The notes under the pieces: model-generated
What the model saw: only the letters and a program-made list of their open reading frames with translations
Told to the model about the DNA's origin: nothing
Databases searched by the model: none
Origin: Rotaria sordida
Lineage: Eukaryota; Rotifera; Eurotatoria; Philodinida; Philodinidae
Length of the DNA stretch: 64,000 bases
Direction of reading: 5' to 3'
Assembly: GCA_905250125.1 (NCBI GenBank)
Contig: CAJNOL010001068.1
Coordinates: 1 to 64,000 of the forward strand
Program-made: the position numbers and the translations under genes
Shown here: positions 38,675 to 56,575 of the stretch, piece by piece
Layout of the letters: each line of letters opens with the position of its first letter
Position numbering within the stretch: the stretch's first letter is position 1

Positions 38675-41656
38675 GGTTTTTCTTAGTCTTTAAATAATTA
38701 TTTACTCAAAAGTAATGCCAAGAAGATCTTGTTTAAGTGTATTCTATATGAAGATAAATTCATTTGTTTTTTTGGTACAACTATTAAACGTTCCAAAAAG
38801 AAAAGAAGAATCAATTTTTACTAGTTATTGAAGTAGTTGATTTCAAAAGAATTGATCGAACTATATGTTCGATGACAATCGAAATTTTTGTTGATTTTTT
38901 TAAATTTCTATCATTTTCTATTTTTGTTTTAATATATTCAATTTAATTGAATAAATCAATCTTGAAACTTTTCATCAAAAGTTGATTTATTCATGATTGA
39001 GTCACATCAATCGGTTCGCTGTAGAGTACATAATATTATAAGATGAGTTGGCATGTTTTGTCCTATGTTTACCGCTGACAATCATCATGACATGCAAATC
39101 TAATCTGAAATCTTAGTACTTTTTTTTTCTTATCTATGAAAATGTCGAGTCATGTCTAGGGATGCAATGGTGAAGAGATAGTGCTCTTAAATTTATTTGG
39201 ACTCTTTTGGTAAGAGAAGGTCTATTTCAAGAATTTGATAAAACATGACTGAATCGCAAGAGCGCAACAATTCTCGAATAAGAAAAACTATTGGCTATAG
39301 AAAGGCCGAAAAGGAAAAATATGGAAACTAGAAAAATATTCGAAAGAAAAAGTGATGTCTTAGGTACATGTTGATACTAATCTTGTATAGTTTATCATTG
39401 GTACAAGAGCAAAACAATTGCTATACAACGTTATCTAGATAATCTTTGTGAACGATATTATGCTGGTTTTATAAATATAATAGAATATTTAGATAGTTTT
39501 TCATTTATCATTGTTTAATTGGAAAAAATAACATTACTATTTCTTTTATCTTCTGACATCTGTATGATCTATGTCAAAAATAAAGAATATTTTGTTAGTT
39601 GAAATTTTTGATATCGTTCTTTTTTATATCAGAAAATTGAGCTCGAGAATTTCGATAAGTTTTCTATAGATTCGAATTCTTGAACCTTGAGAAAACCTTT
39701 AGTTTATGTTATATATAATAGACAAGTGAGAATTATTCTTTCAATCATTATACATATATAACTACTTGATATCTTTCTTTTCTATCTGTTCTTCGTCGAT
39801 TTTGTCTTTTATTAATATGTCGGCTCGTTCGTTTTCTTTTCTCTATGAATTTAAGGACATATTTTTTCTATACATCTTCTAACAAAGAAGAAGATCATTC
39901 TGGATTTTATTTTTTCTTCTTATTGTATAAATTCTCAGTTTTTACTGAATAAACTATTCGTTCTTTTCATTTTGCGTCTGGTTCAAAAAGTACATCATAT
40001 CTAACTGTCTATTTTTTTTTTTATAAAGTTCAGCTAGTTTCGTGAAATAGCCTTCGCAACCGAGAAAAAAAAATCGAAATCAATCCAAGATCATCAAAAG
40101 TTTCATCATATGTTCACCATTAGTCTATACGTACATGTTAAGACTAATGCAAAGTTGTACGTAAAACTAATGCACCGGTGAACAGTGCGAGTCCGTGGAC
40201 GATGTACGAAATGTTTTCTTCTTTTTACAGCACTTTCGAACATAGTAAAAATCTCGTTTTAGACTCACTCGATAGAGAATTTTCTGTTGGTTTTTTTTTG
40301 TCGCCGCAAAATTTAAACGATGAATATCTACTCAATCATTTAACTGCGACGATCTAAACAAAGAAAAAATTTATCATAAGAATTTTGCTGAAATTTCAAA
40401 TATGCTATAAAGTTCTCTACAAAATACTCTATATTTTTACATATGTTTCAAGATTTTGAAATAAAAAATCTGAAGCAAAGTCTTACACAAATCGATAGAT
40501 GCCTGTAGAAAATCTAAAAATCACTATTCGACAATCAAGTAGTTCTCCTTACTTTAAATTTTGTGTCGACAACAAAAACAAAAAAGAAAATAATTTTATA
40601 GAGCAGAAAATTCTCTTTCGAACGAGTCTAAAGCAATGTGTCTAATGTATTGGGAAATATCCTACAAAAAGTGGAAAATATTTTATCTCGTTAATTATGC
40701 GTCGCTAGGGGAAAATAGCATACTCTGCACTTCTTTATACTTCTCGACATGCATATTTGCTTCTATGTAGTTTTAGAAATTTCTTTTACTCGAGGGATAT
40801 AAGAAAAATATAGTCAGCTTCTCTTTATAATATAGATTTTTATTTAAAAAAAAAGCAACAAATAATAAAAGCAGAACTTATAGTAGAAGATGAAGTATCA
40901 AACCTTTTTGTTTACTATTATTTTTCTTTGCACTTTAATGTTCACAAAGAGAAGAATGTCACGCTATATTAGCAAACAATTAAATAAAATAGTATTTATA
41001 TATATATTTCTGTCTTTTTTGTTAAAAAACACATACAGGGCATCGTATCTGGTGTGAGTGTTGCGAAAAAATGAACACAAATGATCACGCACATATCTAA
41101 TATCTCTCGTGTCTTCTATTCTAGTACTTAATTGAGTTTCTTAGGAAATCCTGAAAAAAAACGCGTAGTCATCTTAAACTAACAAAACCTGTCTTATCAT
41201 CTTCCTGTAAACATTTCTATACTTCTCGATACTTTAGAAGTATGCTTTTTTCCTCCGTGATGCATTTTACATGGAGTTAATTCTTATAATTTTGAACATT
41301 TTATGAAAAACTTGCAGCAATATTATCTCGATATAATTCTTTTGTCAAGAAAATAGTTAAATTGAAATATACATTTCAAAAACTGATTCTTTTGTTTTAT
41401 TATTTTCGACACAAATATATCAATGGATAACGGTATCTTACTAAGTGAAACTCTTTCATTTTGTTGTCAAGCAATAGGATAAAAATTCGTATTACTTTCA
41501 TCAATATCCACATAGAGATACAATATACAACAAAACATAAACAAGAAAAAAAAGTTACATATACAAAAAAAAAAGAAAAAAGAAAAACAAAACAAAACTA
41601 TTTCTTACACACCTGAATGATACTTAAATATATAAAACATAAGATATTATTAAAAA
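38675..41656. other. Intergenic, one fold-back element inside
   Basis: Apart from the palindrome at 40257-40634 I see only AT-rich sequence, poly-T/poly-A tracts and no supported gene. Confidence 0.5.
40257..40634. mobile_element. Fold-back element with ~100-bp arms
   Basis: TTTTAGACTCACTCGATAGA and the following GAATTTTCTG (from 40257) pair with CAGAAAATTCTCTTTCGAAC and the following GAGTCTAAAG (to 40634). Pairing continues inward through TGTCGCCGCAAAATTTAAA against TTTAAATTTTGTGTCGACA. An unpaired centre of about 180 bp lies between. No coding capacity. Confidence 0.7.
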
Positions 41657-44600
41657 TTAAATATGTTCAGTTTTCACCGTCGTTATTTCTTCTTTTTCTA
41701 TATCAGATTTATTATTTATTGTCGAATTTCCTATTGTTATTGCTTCAGTTATAGTTGGTGATGATATACTAAGATATGGTGTATCTTCTGTTGTATCATT
41801 AATTATTCGTGTAATATTATTAATTGAAGTTTCTGTTTGATGATTTAGAGAAATATTTAAATCATGTTTTGAAAATGAATTTCGATATAATTGTGGATTA
41901 TCATGAAATTTTCGTTTTAAATCAGGTCCACATAATTTTTGATGTAAATCCCAATCACGATGTTGACAATATTGACCACAATAACGAGCTATATTACAAC
42001 CAGAACATGTTTCAATAGCTCGACGACCACAATGCCAACATTGCTAAAATAAATAGAAATAAAAATTGTTGTTGTTATTATGTTTCTTTTCTTTAATATT
42101 TTACTTCTGGTCCATCTTCTTGTCGATTAAGTAATGCATATGCTTCTTCAAATGTTTGTGCTTTTAATTCTTGATTTAATCGTTGATATTGTTCACGTTC
42201 ACGAAGTAATATTTCATTAGATTTTTGTTCAGTTTGTGAAACAGCTTTTTGTAAATCAATTATTGATTGACGTTTTATTTCAAGTACAGCTTCTTCTAAA
42301 TAAGATAAATAAATAAAAACCAATTTATATATTTAATATATTAAATAAACAAATGTAATAGGATCTCTTCTTTCAAGAAAAATTCCTCGTATAAGACAAA
42401 GATCTTCATTTGGAAGTGAAAAATTAGAGAAGACGAGTTTTTGAATGTCTATTAGATGAAATACAGTTAGTATTCTGATATACTTTAACGGAAAAAAGTT
42501 AAATGACAAAGCAGAAATGTTTCACAAAAAAAAAAGAAGATATTGCATGGTGAGCTTCTTGTTTACGATGGAGGATTTTCGTAGATTCTAGAGTTAATCT
42601 AGCTTATGCTTCTTCATTTGTAAGAAAGAGTTCCCGTTTTAATTCATTGACAATATATAATCCAATATTTATTTGTATAAAACTCAATGTTTCTTCAAGA
42701 ATGTATTCTAGATCTGTTTAATTGAGAATATATTATTATTAACTACAGGTTTTGAACAAAAAATAACGTGACGCGCTGCTTAAATCTATCAATATAATGG
42801 AAGAAGAAGAGTATTTGAGTCTATCCAAGCCTATGAAACATGAATCTAAGGCAGGCTTTCGTTTTTCGAAGCTTTGTGATTCTATCGCTTATGGTTATCG
42901 AACATAAGTTGGTAGTAGATAAAATGTGGATTGACAGTAATGGAATATTTTTACAATAGTTAGAGCCTATGTAAGTCTTTAATTGTTCAATCTAGAGTAG
43001 ACTCGAATACTTCTGCCGCCTATCTCGCAGCTACTAACAATTAGGAGTCTTTGATATGCGAACGTTTTGGAAGTTTCATTTAGCTAATAAATAAAAGCAG
43101 AGCATTTATTCGATTCAATGATTTTACTCATAAAACCTTATAAATGATAGTCTTTCAGAAGTTGAAATATTCACCAAGACATCTTTCCCTTTCGGTTCAA
43201 CAAGTAATTCGATTTATCTCTCATGCTGGTTTTTTTCAAGCATTAAAATTGTGATGATTCGTGGATTGAATTCTTCCACGAGGAAGCAACTATTAGGAGA
43301 AGATCGCGATTTCTTATAAAGTTTAATCAAAAACTTCTGAGATCGAGAAATTAAGTATATAATTTCGAAAAACTGATTATAGATTTGAATTCTTCGATCA
43401 AACTTTTATAAGAGATCGGAATTTGCTTCCAACAGCCATTTCTTGACGAACGAATCAAATCGAAGAATTTTTCATTACTCTATTACTCGGTAACTTCCCC
43501 TCGGTAGCAGTGATTGTAGAGTTCTCTCGTGTAGAAATCCTTTTCTTTTTTGTAAAAGAAACATACTTTTAATAATACCATTCTCAGCTGGGCGGAGTCC
43601 GACCATCAAAAAGTGTTCCAACTTTACACTAACGATAAAACTGATCCCTGACCTGATATCTCATCTAATATGATAATCCAAATCTGTATAATAATGAATT
43701 GGAGTATAGATAGAGAAAAATACTTCCGAATTTTAAATTACTAACTATCATTTTCAATTTATGCGTTTAGTTTATTAGATCGTATAATCGCCAGGAGACT
43801 AGAGAAGGATGAGTTCGCTCTATCTCGAGCGAAAACTTTCGGATATCGTCACTATAAGAGACATGCTGAAGTCAATTATTAATCATCTTCAAAGAATAAA
43901 ATAAATTTCTATTAACCTGCTTTTCGTCGAACTTCAACAATACGATCTTCTGTTTGTGTTAATATATCAGTATGTCTACGTCGCCATTCAAGATCATTTG
44001 TTTCAACAAGACGACGAAGATGATTATCTTTTTGTTGTAACATAAATAAAACTCGTTTTGCTTTTGTAACCATTTCAAGAATACAATTAAGCATCTAAAT
44101 TTTAAATATAAAATAATTAAATAATTGTTTTATTATTTCTCTTAAACAAAAATTAACCTACATTTTCGGCATTTCTCCAATCATCTTCAGTATTTTTACT
44201 ACTATTATCTTTTGCATCAGATCCATATTCACGAAGATCTTTAATAAAAAAAAAGATTTCAATTCGATTGAAATCTAATCTTATATTTACATGCAGTAAA
44301 TGCTCGTTCTTTTTCTCGAGTATCACGTCTTATTGATGTTGATGATATTATATTATTAGTTATAGTTGATGGAACTAATGAACGATGATTATTATTCAAA
44401 CTAGCTGATGAACGTTTTGTTGTATAAGATCGTTCATCAAGTTCATGTGTACTAAAATATTTCACAACAAAAAAAAAAAATAATTTAACTGAATAAAAAA
44501 AAAGAAATTGATGATTTATACTCATCAGTTAATTTTCTTTTTATACTATCATTAATTTGTTCTTTTGAATTAGAAATCGATGGACTAGTACTTCTTTCAA

Positions 44601-47035
44601 TCATATCACGAGGTAATAAGATAAATTCTTCATGTTGAGCAAGATATTGACTTGTTGATTGTTTAGATTGACGTGCTAATTGTGAAAGATCTTTTTGTAA
44701 AAGAGGTAATGTTGACTAAAATTTAAAAATAAAAAAAAACAATTTTTTTTTTCCTCAGACATTTATTTTATTTTTGTCAAAAAGAGAAAACGAGATACTG
44801 GAGATGATCGCCTCTTCTATTCCGAAATATTTTTTTTTGATTTTTCTCAGCAGAAAACGCTCAAAAATGAGCAAATATGACCTCTAATTAGAGTTTGTCG
44901 GGTCAAAACTTTTAAGATTTGGGCCCTGTCTAATTGTACTTTGATAGTCTTAATAAAATTTTCTAATTGGAAATTGGATAATCGTCCCGAAGATACGAAA
45001 TCAGTTTCTTTTTGTATTTGGTGACTAGTGTGCTCTATTGGACGCCGTTCAACATTGCATTAGAACTATGAATAAGTCTCGATGAGACCAAGGAGAGCTT
45101 AGAAAGGATTCGTATCCATGACCTACTATTGAAAAATTATGACCGTTCTAATGAAATTTTTACTGAGGGTAAGGCATTATCTAAAAACTTTCGAGCTGAA
45201 ATGATGTCTCAAGGTATGTTTGATAGTCATTAGATAATCCTGAAAATTTCAATGAAAATGAACATTCGTTCTATGATAAATCGCTATGTTTTTAAATATT
45301 GAATAATTCGAGAAAGACATATTCATTTTCGTTGAAATTTTCAAGACAATCTAATGATTATCAAATGTATCTATAGATATAATTTCAGCTCGAACTTTTT
45401 TATTTTGGATTTTTCGAATAGGTTTTGTTCTCAATAAAAATTTCATTAAAATCGCCATAGGCACGGGTTTTTTTAAGCTTTTCTCAGTTTTGTTGAGACC
45501 TACTCGTATCTTTAATACGAAATCGAACGACATCTGACAGTTGTATATGTTCCTTCGTCAGATAAATAGAGTCTGTCAAGTCCAAAATTTTCGGACTCAG
45601 ATCTGTCACTGTTAGAATGATAACCACAAAAACAGCCGATCTTGAGCCAGGTGCATAAAACTTTCAGACTATGATAAAATTTCGAGGTCTATATCATAAT
45701 GTTTTCAAGAGATGTTTAACCAATAAGAACTAAAAACAATACATTTAGCAATCAGAAATTCTCTGTCAACTTTCATGCTATAAATTTAATTTCTTTTCTA
45801 TTTAAAAGAATCTGTCATACTACAACATCTGGCAGAGCTTTTTTCTTTTAAATTCTTACTTTTTATGCAAAGATAAAACATGATAGATGCAATACCTTGA
45901 AAAGCTCTCAAAAAAAAAATCATATATTCACCGAAGTGTTTTTTACATAATAATAATAAAAAGAGCTTAATTCTAAAAATAGACATTTCAGATTCACATA
46001 TTCTCTCAAATACAAGCAGAAAAAAAACCAATTGACTACAATGAAAATTCCTTCGAAGAATTCTAAGAAAAAGTATAAACAGAGAAAATTATCAAGCATT
46101 GACTGTTTTTTTTGTGTTTTGCGCAAGGGGATCTTCAATTGAAAATCAAACACAGTTCAGGTTAAAAAGTTTGAAATATTGAGTAAAAGCTTTTTCATAC
46201 ATCTGGTGCCTTCATTCTTAAATAAACAAAAAAAGAAAAACCAGCTCGTATAAAAAAAAAAATATCTGTATTGAATCAAATACATCAATTATTTCCGTAC
46301 TTATTATGCTTATGTAAGTTAACAGCTTGATACAACAAAAGAAAAAAAACATATATCCCTTCAATGTTTTTTTCAACTATCTCGTACATTTTTTCAATAT
46401 TAATATTACCTTTAAAAATGGTAATGCAAATGGTCGTAATGGAAAACTAGTTGTGAATTGTACTTTACCATGAAATTCTTCAACAGATAAAGCATTATTC
46501 TAAATCAAAACAAAATAAAACATCATTTGATAGAAAATTTTGAATACAATATTTAATTTCACTTTCATTTTTTTTTTCTTTTCTTTTTCTTTTAAAATTA
46601 TTTCTATGTTTTACTGTCCCAGGCATTCGAATTTAAAAGGGAAACAAAATAAACATCATCTGGCCTTGTTCTCATTTGAAAATTAAATCTTATATATATA
46701 TATATAAGTATCAATTTTCAAAAAAATAACTTACAATTAAAGCTAATATTAATGCTCGAACACGTTCTCCTATTTCATTTGATATATCCGATCCAAAATA
46801 ATATAATGTACTAAGAAATCGTTTTAATTTATTTAATTGTCTTGATGTTGATTGTAATGGAGAATTTGATTGAATAGGTGTTGATGTTTGAATATGATTC
46901 GATGATGATGATCCACTGTTACTTGTTGTTATTAATGTAGTTGTATTTGATATAGATGTATTCATTGATGGTACAACTACTGTTGTAGTTGATGATGAAA
47001 TTGGACTTTCGTTTGAATTAGTTGGCATAGATGAT
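41657..47035 (-). CDS. RUNX1T1: CBFA2T/RUNX1T1 (ETO, nervy) transcriptional co-repressor
   Basis: Eight minus-strand exons: 46735-47035, 46410-46499, 44522-44715, 44291-44451, 44162-44238, 43917-44094, 42105-42295 and 41657-42043. From the Met at 47026-47028 they encode 523 residues in frame. The TAFH/NHR1 domain spans about 63-130 ([56 protein letters not shown]). NHR2 (tetramerisation) is at about 129-165 ([29 protein letters not shown]). NHR3 reads [20 protein letters not shown], followed by a coiled coil ([20 protein letters not shown]). The MYND zinc finger is at 397-433, with ligands C397, C400, C408, C411, C417, C421, H429 and C433. This nuclear scaffold recruits NCoR/SMRT and histone deacetylases to sequence-specific factors. 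The tail ends VKTEHI, a possible SUMO site. A strong pyrimidine tract and AG precede residue 1, so a further 5' exon probably exists and the N-terminus is uncertain. Introns 42296-43916 and 44716-46409 are long and carry fold-back relics. Confidence 0.93.
43274..43460. mobile_element. Small fold-back relic in a RUNX1T1 intron
   Basis: GATTTCTTATAAAGTTTAATC (about 43309) pairs with GATCAAACTTTTATAAGAGATC (about 43397), with GGAAGCAA and TTGCTTCC outside. The match is imperfect and the limits are approximate. Confidence 0.45.
45034..45540. mobile_element. Fold-back element in a RUNX1T1 intron
   Basis: The inner arms pair clearly: TTTCGAGCTGAAATGATGTCTC (about 45197) against its diverged complement ending TTTCAGCTCGAA (about 45395), and TTGATAGTCATTAGATAATC against ATCTAATGATTATCAAA. 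Pairing extends outward more weakly through AATGAAATTTTTACTGAG against CTCAATAAAAATTTCATT to the edges CTATTGGACGCCGTTC and GAACGACATCTGACAG. It lies wholly inside intron 44716-46409 and carries no gene. Confidence 0.65.
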
Positions 47036-48570
47036 CTGAAGGAGGAAAAAAAAAACGAGAAAAGAAAAAAAAAAAACCCCAAGAAAAATACTCGGTGAAC
47101 AGGCAACAGATTGTACCATTTTAACTTGCAATATGGTGTCATGGCAGCATGCACATAGTAAAAGAGAAAGACAAGTAAGATGAAGAATGGAAATAACAAT
47201 GTATGCACCAACCGTTTCACGTATGTGCGCAGTAGCAATTGTCATCATCTTTCTTTCTTCTTTTACTTTTAGTTAACTCTTCATCATTAATAGCTATCAC
47301 TGACCGTACAAGCTGTTGCCAGTCACAAGGATAAAAAGATGTAAAGAAAAATAAAAAAAAAGGAAATGTGTCATTTATATATGAACCAGAGAAAGATCTG
47401 GTCTTTGTTCGTTTTCTCAAAAAACAAAAAAAAAAACTTCATTGATATATTTTCGTCTTGATAGAATATTTATTAATCTATCTCTATTTTGAAAAATACT
47501 TAACATATACAAAATATTTGTGCTAGAAAAAAAAAACAAAACATTCGTCTATTATCATACTTCAACTTGATTTACCTGATTTTTATCATACAAAATGAAT
47601 AGAAAAACGACAGAAATAAATCCAGATGGTCGCCAATTTTTTTTTTTTTGAACTTGAGACCAAAAAGAAAAGACATAAACGACCTATCGCATGAAATATC
47701 TTATTTTTTTCTGAGAGTGATTACCATCTGTCATATACATTCCTGATGATACAACAAGTAGCGGACTGTATTCGATCTTGCAGCTGATTTAATTCTCAAA
47801 CTTTACATACATATATATATATATATAATAAGTGCAAGTAAGAAAAAAAAACGAACAGAAAGAAGAAAATAACATAGGCAATATGTTTGTAGTAAAAGCA
47901 ACTGTGCAGATTTGCACGTTAGCCAGAGAATTCTTGTTCGTCAAAGTGTAATGATATGCAGATGATAGACATTTTACTGGTCTGCCAGATGGTTTAGATT
48001 ATTTTTCTTGTCTAAAGAACACACAAAAAAAAGGGAGCATTGTTTCATGGCCATCTGTTCATTAGAAACTGATCAAGGTTGCTAAACAATCCTACTCATT
48101 AAATATATCACATCAAATATTTATTTTCTTCGCATCAAATGCTTTCTAGGTTTTTTTCTTGCCATAAAAAAAAAAACAAAAAAAATTCAATCAATATTTT
48201 TTTCCAGTAAAAAAGAGTCAATTAGAATTAAGTATTTTTTTTTTCTTCTTCATTCTTAATCATGCTAATCCAAATGTAGAAAACAAGAACAACATAAGAA
48301 AAAACATCTGTAAAACTAACAATATCAATGTATCTCTAATCGATAATAACAAGAAGTAGATATATATATTATTTGTTTTTTTTGTCTATTCTTCATTTCT
48401 GTATGCATATACACATAAAACTGTTATATGAAGATTGATTTTTCTCCACTCTTCTTTTTGTTTTGTTCAATGGATACAGAAGAAAGACACGAACTGAGCA
48501 CACAATTGAAGCAATAACATACACACAGCAATAAAGAGAAAAAAAAAGAAAAAGAATCTATTTGGATGGA
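47036..48570. other. Intergenic / upstream of RUNX1T1
   Basis: No supported exon. The missing first exon(s) of RUNX1T1 may lie here, but none could be identified. Poly-A/T tracts and an (AT)n run at about 47813-47827 are present. Confidence 0.4.
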
Positions 48571-52514
<3,944 letters not shown>

Positions 52515-53414
52515 CGTGTTGACTGTACGAGAACAATAAGAATAGAAAAAAAAGTCGACGACCGGAACCGGCTGATGCCACGCCGAGCTGACGCCCTTGT
52601 CTCTTTTTTTTCTTTAATTCTCATTACATTGATTCTCCTTATATATATATAGATATATAGATATATATATTTGATAATTTAAAAAAAATAATAAACTTGA
52701 TCAATGAAATCGTTGAGAAAAAGAAAAAAAAAAGAGATTATTGATTACAATCGATTTTTCATTGATGACTACTATGGGTAATATGTATGTTCCCTTTCTT
52801 TTTTTTTTTTAGATAGAGAAAAAAAGAACATGATAAAGTAGGAGTAGTAGTTGATTTGCATAAATCCTATTAGACACTTGCTCATCCAGAATAAGAAGAG
52901 GAAGCAAATCAGTTCATCGGACGACAAGTTTGTTGATCAATGCTCGACCGAGAGAAGACGACAGGAAACAGATATTTCGTTTATTTTTTTGCTTCATATT
53001 TGTGACGTTATCGTTATTCTTTTTTTCTCTGAGAAAAAGAAAAGAACTGAACACACACACATACACACGCACACATGCATAGTGATTAGCATTTGTCCGT
53101 CGAACTTTCTATTTAGTGCCAACGTTCGGCCCATTGGCTTCAGCTGTTTGTCTTTCGGCAACATACAAATTTATTTTGACCATCTTAATTTGCTTTCTCT
53201 CTCTCTCTTATTGTTTATGTCACTGATAATAATCTTTCTTTCATTTGAGTGAAAGATATAAGAAAAATCCAAATGTCTAGTATATATACATTATTAGAGA
53301 TAGTTTCTTTATAATTTGACACGTTCTTATATAATTAAATCAAAATGGTATGATTTTTTTTCTTCTTCTTCTTGCTCAAATTGAATAAGAAAATAAAATA
53401 ATAAATTTAATTAC

Positions 53415-53429
53415 CTGAAGCATCCTCAT
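53415..53429 (-). CDS. ELAVL: Candidate alternative first coding exon of ELAV (MRMLQ)
   Basis: ATGAGGATGCTTCAG is followed by the donor GTAATTAA and could join in phase 0 to the acceptor at 52396/52397, giving MRMLQ-VLTPNPS in place of MIGSWYVYK-VLTPNPS. Alternative leader exons are known in vertebrate ELAVL genes. The exon is very short, so only a transcript could confirm it. Confidence 0.45.
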
Positions 53430-55959
53430 TTCTTACGCTAATCCAAGGATAATACTTGTAATACGTAATAACAAATAAATGATAGAAAAGAACGATGATG
53501 ACAAGAAGAAAAAGCAATACAACAAGACTGATTTCTCGATAAACGCATTGATCACACGTCCTTCAGCGGCACTAGTTCTCTCTTTCTCTATTTTATACTA
53601 ATATGGCTGTCGCCGACGATAGTGTTCTTGCTTTTGTACAGGACATATTGTATCGATAATGTGCGATAAATAAGATAGAAAAAGAGAGATATAGAGCAAT
53701 AACGATGACAGAAACATAGTAATCATAATAACAATTTAGATGATGGAGAGATCAATTGATGGAAAAGAACATGACATTGTCAAGCATGTAACAACATGAC
53801 CATTAATATATCCAAGAAAAAAATACAAAAATGATCTACAAGAAAAAAAGAAAAGAAAAGAAAAGAACAACGAATCATTTCATTTCATCAATGATTAATA
53901 AACGATGAAATATGCTAAATAGCTATTTTAAAATCATATATACACCCACTACGATTAATATTCATTTAAATAATAACAAAAAGAAATTTCATATATATAT
54001 ATATATATATGGTAAGAAATCAAATATACATTAAAAAATTGAAACCATCTGGTGTCACACATTTTTGCTTTTCTTTCATATTCGAATAAAAATTATCAAC
54101 ATACTTTATTACTTGTATAACAATGTTGACTTTCTAATCGATGTTCAAATGATCTGAATAGAATCTATAAAATAGAATAATTTCATTAGATTAAATATAT
54201 AAAAAAAAAAATAACATACTCAATAAAACTCCTCTTTTTTTTTGTTAGTTACAAAACAAAAATCGTTTGAGAAAAAGAAGGCGCCAATATTCATTAGGCG
54301 AGAAAAAACAAAAAATTTATATTGTATTTATTTTTAATCATTTAAAAAAAAAACAGAACGATCGAATATTATATTATTATATACCTATTCTAATTATAGA
54401 TAAAACAGAAAAACTAACTTACTGTATAATTAGAAATTAATGTTGTTATTCTCTAATGAAATGAATACATATAATCGAAGACTGTGTCAATTCTTTATAT
54501 GTCTCGTTCTTCGCGTAGACGACAAAATATAAACACGTGTATATATATATATATGTAGGCATTCAATGAGCATATCAATTCCAATGTCTTTTGCTAGGGA
54601 AAAAAAACGAGAGAGAAAGAAAAAAGCTTAGGAACAAAGATCAAATAAATGCATGCATTCAAGAATAACCACCAGGTGGTATAGCATTTTCTTCTTGTAG
54701 AAACGACAAGAGACTAATGATTACATCAATGAAAACATCTGTAAAAATAAGCAAATATATTTGTCGATATGAAAGATGTACAAATAACTTTCATACAATT
54801 AAAGATTAGGACGAAAAAAAAAAAATTTATATATATTGAAGTGCCTAAAATAAGGTCATGTTGTTCATTACTGATTATCAAAATCATAAACAACATATGT
54901 CATTTTTTCTTTTTTTTATTGAATTCAATAGTTCATTTTGTAATGAGCTATCTGAAGTGATAGGAACTTTTTACTCATTGTTCCTAGTAGAATATTAAAT
55001 CTATAAAAAGAATAAATGTCATTAGAAAAATAATATTTGTCACCAATTTTATGACAGTTAGATGTTTATATAAGTATCGAATGAATAATTCAGCATACAG
55101 AAATTTTGCAAGTTATTAAGTATAAAGAAGTCATCTGAAAATGCTAAATCATAGAATTCAAAATGTGAAATCTAATATTAAATGTTTAGTAATACAAGAA
55201 ATTTTGTAATTTTTAATAACATTCTGAATTAATAAATCTCTTCCTGTAATAGAAAACTCCGGATCTTCTATTGTGTCTCATTTATTTATAATTAGAAGAG
55301 ATTTTTTGAGTTCTATAAAAGTGTTCTCGGATTGACAGGATTAGGGAATAGATGAAAGACTCAAGAGTCAGATTGGAAGATTTTGGTAAAGCTGAACATT
55401 TTTTTGGAGATTTGAGGCCTTTCGCTAGGAACACTCTTGAAGTTTTAGCAGTTCAGAAGTAGTGTTGACATCAGTCTTTTAAGATTATTCAGCTCAAAAT
55501 CCTGAAACCTATGCATATTGTTGAACTCACATATATTTTAGAAGAAAATAGTCAGTGTAAATTTTTCGGCTCTCCCCTCTTCCATTACACACTTTAGCAA
55601 TCCAGATTAAAGGTGCTAAACGATATTAATAACAAAGCTTAAAAGATTCTAGAACATTTCTTGAAATTTAAAATGGCTGGAATATGTTTTTTCAATATTC
55701 TAAATAATGCGATTTCTGATTTTTCTACTAATACAATGAGTAAACACAATTTTTGTTCGAAATGTAGAAATAAAAAAGACATGACGTTTGTTGACAATAG
55801 ATTATCGTTAGAAAAGAACTATCATCTTTTACAGATTTTATACTTTGCGTATGTTGTATTAATATAATGAAATCCAATATTGCTAGAAATTAAGTAATCA
55901 AGCTGAGTCTTCTATTATAGGGAGAAGTTTAACATGTGAAGGAAATTTTATGTTATGCT
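53430..55959. other. Divergent intergenic region between ELAV and MAP4K
   Basis: About 2.5 kb without a gene. It presumably holds ELAV promoter sequence; microsatellites are at about 53993-54010 (AT) and 54541-54554 (AT). Small open frames have no domain. Confidence 0.4.
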
Positions 55960-56174
55960 CCCAGGTCGAACTCATCCCATTGAATCCGATGGGAATTCGT
56001 CGGAATCCTTAGTACAGGATTCCGACAGGAAGTTATCGGACGTTGGAAAGTGTCGGATTTTCAGGGTTCCGACAGGATTTGGGTCCCTTCTGACACTTTC
56101 CGACATCCGACAACTTCCTGTCGGATCCGATAATTTTCCTGGCAAGATCCGACTGTCGGATTGCTCGTCCTGGG
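55960..56174. mobile_element. GC-richer palindromic MITE with CCCAGG ends
   Basis: Ends CCCAGGTCGAAC (55960) and GCTCGTCCTGGG (to 56174) are imperfect inverted repeats. Inside, TCCGACAGGAAGTTATCGGA (about 56014) and TTGGAAAGTGTCGGA pair with TCCGACATCCGACAACTTCC and the following TGTCGGA (about 56097-56130). TCCGACAGGA-type words recur several times. Base composition is markedly richer in G+C than the surroundings, suggesting a recent arrival. Confidence 0.7.
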
Positions 56175-56575
56175 CTATTTTTTATAATAATATTGTACAA
56201 AAGATTTTAGTTGATTCTTGCAATTGATATTCATTCAATAGAGGTCATTGGTTTCCAATAAATTTTTAATCTTTGATTAATGCAAAAATTTTTATTAAAC
56301 AATTTTAACATATACAATTTTACAATAAAATACCTTGATTTATATTATCTATTTATTGTCCACGTCAAGAAATGAAGGCATTACATATTATCTAATGGAT
56401 TTGTCATATATGATGAGTCATTGAAAAAACCAAATCCTTCATTCAGGTCATCATATATGTCTTTCCAAAAGTGGTTTATATTTAAATAAATACAAATACT
56501 TATCATTTCTTTTTTTAATGTGCCATGATTATCTATTATCATAGAGTATTTTCTTAAAACTCTACAGTTATAATT

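Noticed and set aside
46711-47238. 175-residue frame with a hydrophobic N-terminus upstream of the RUNX1T1 TAFH domain
   Set aside because: The hydrophobic part is the translated pyrimidine-rich intron end before the acceptor at 47036; it reads through a clear splice site.
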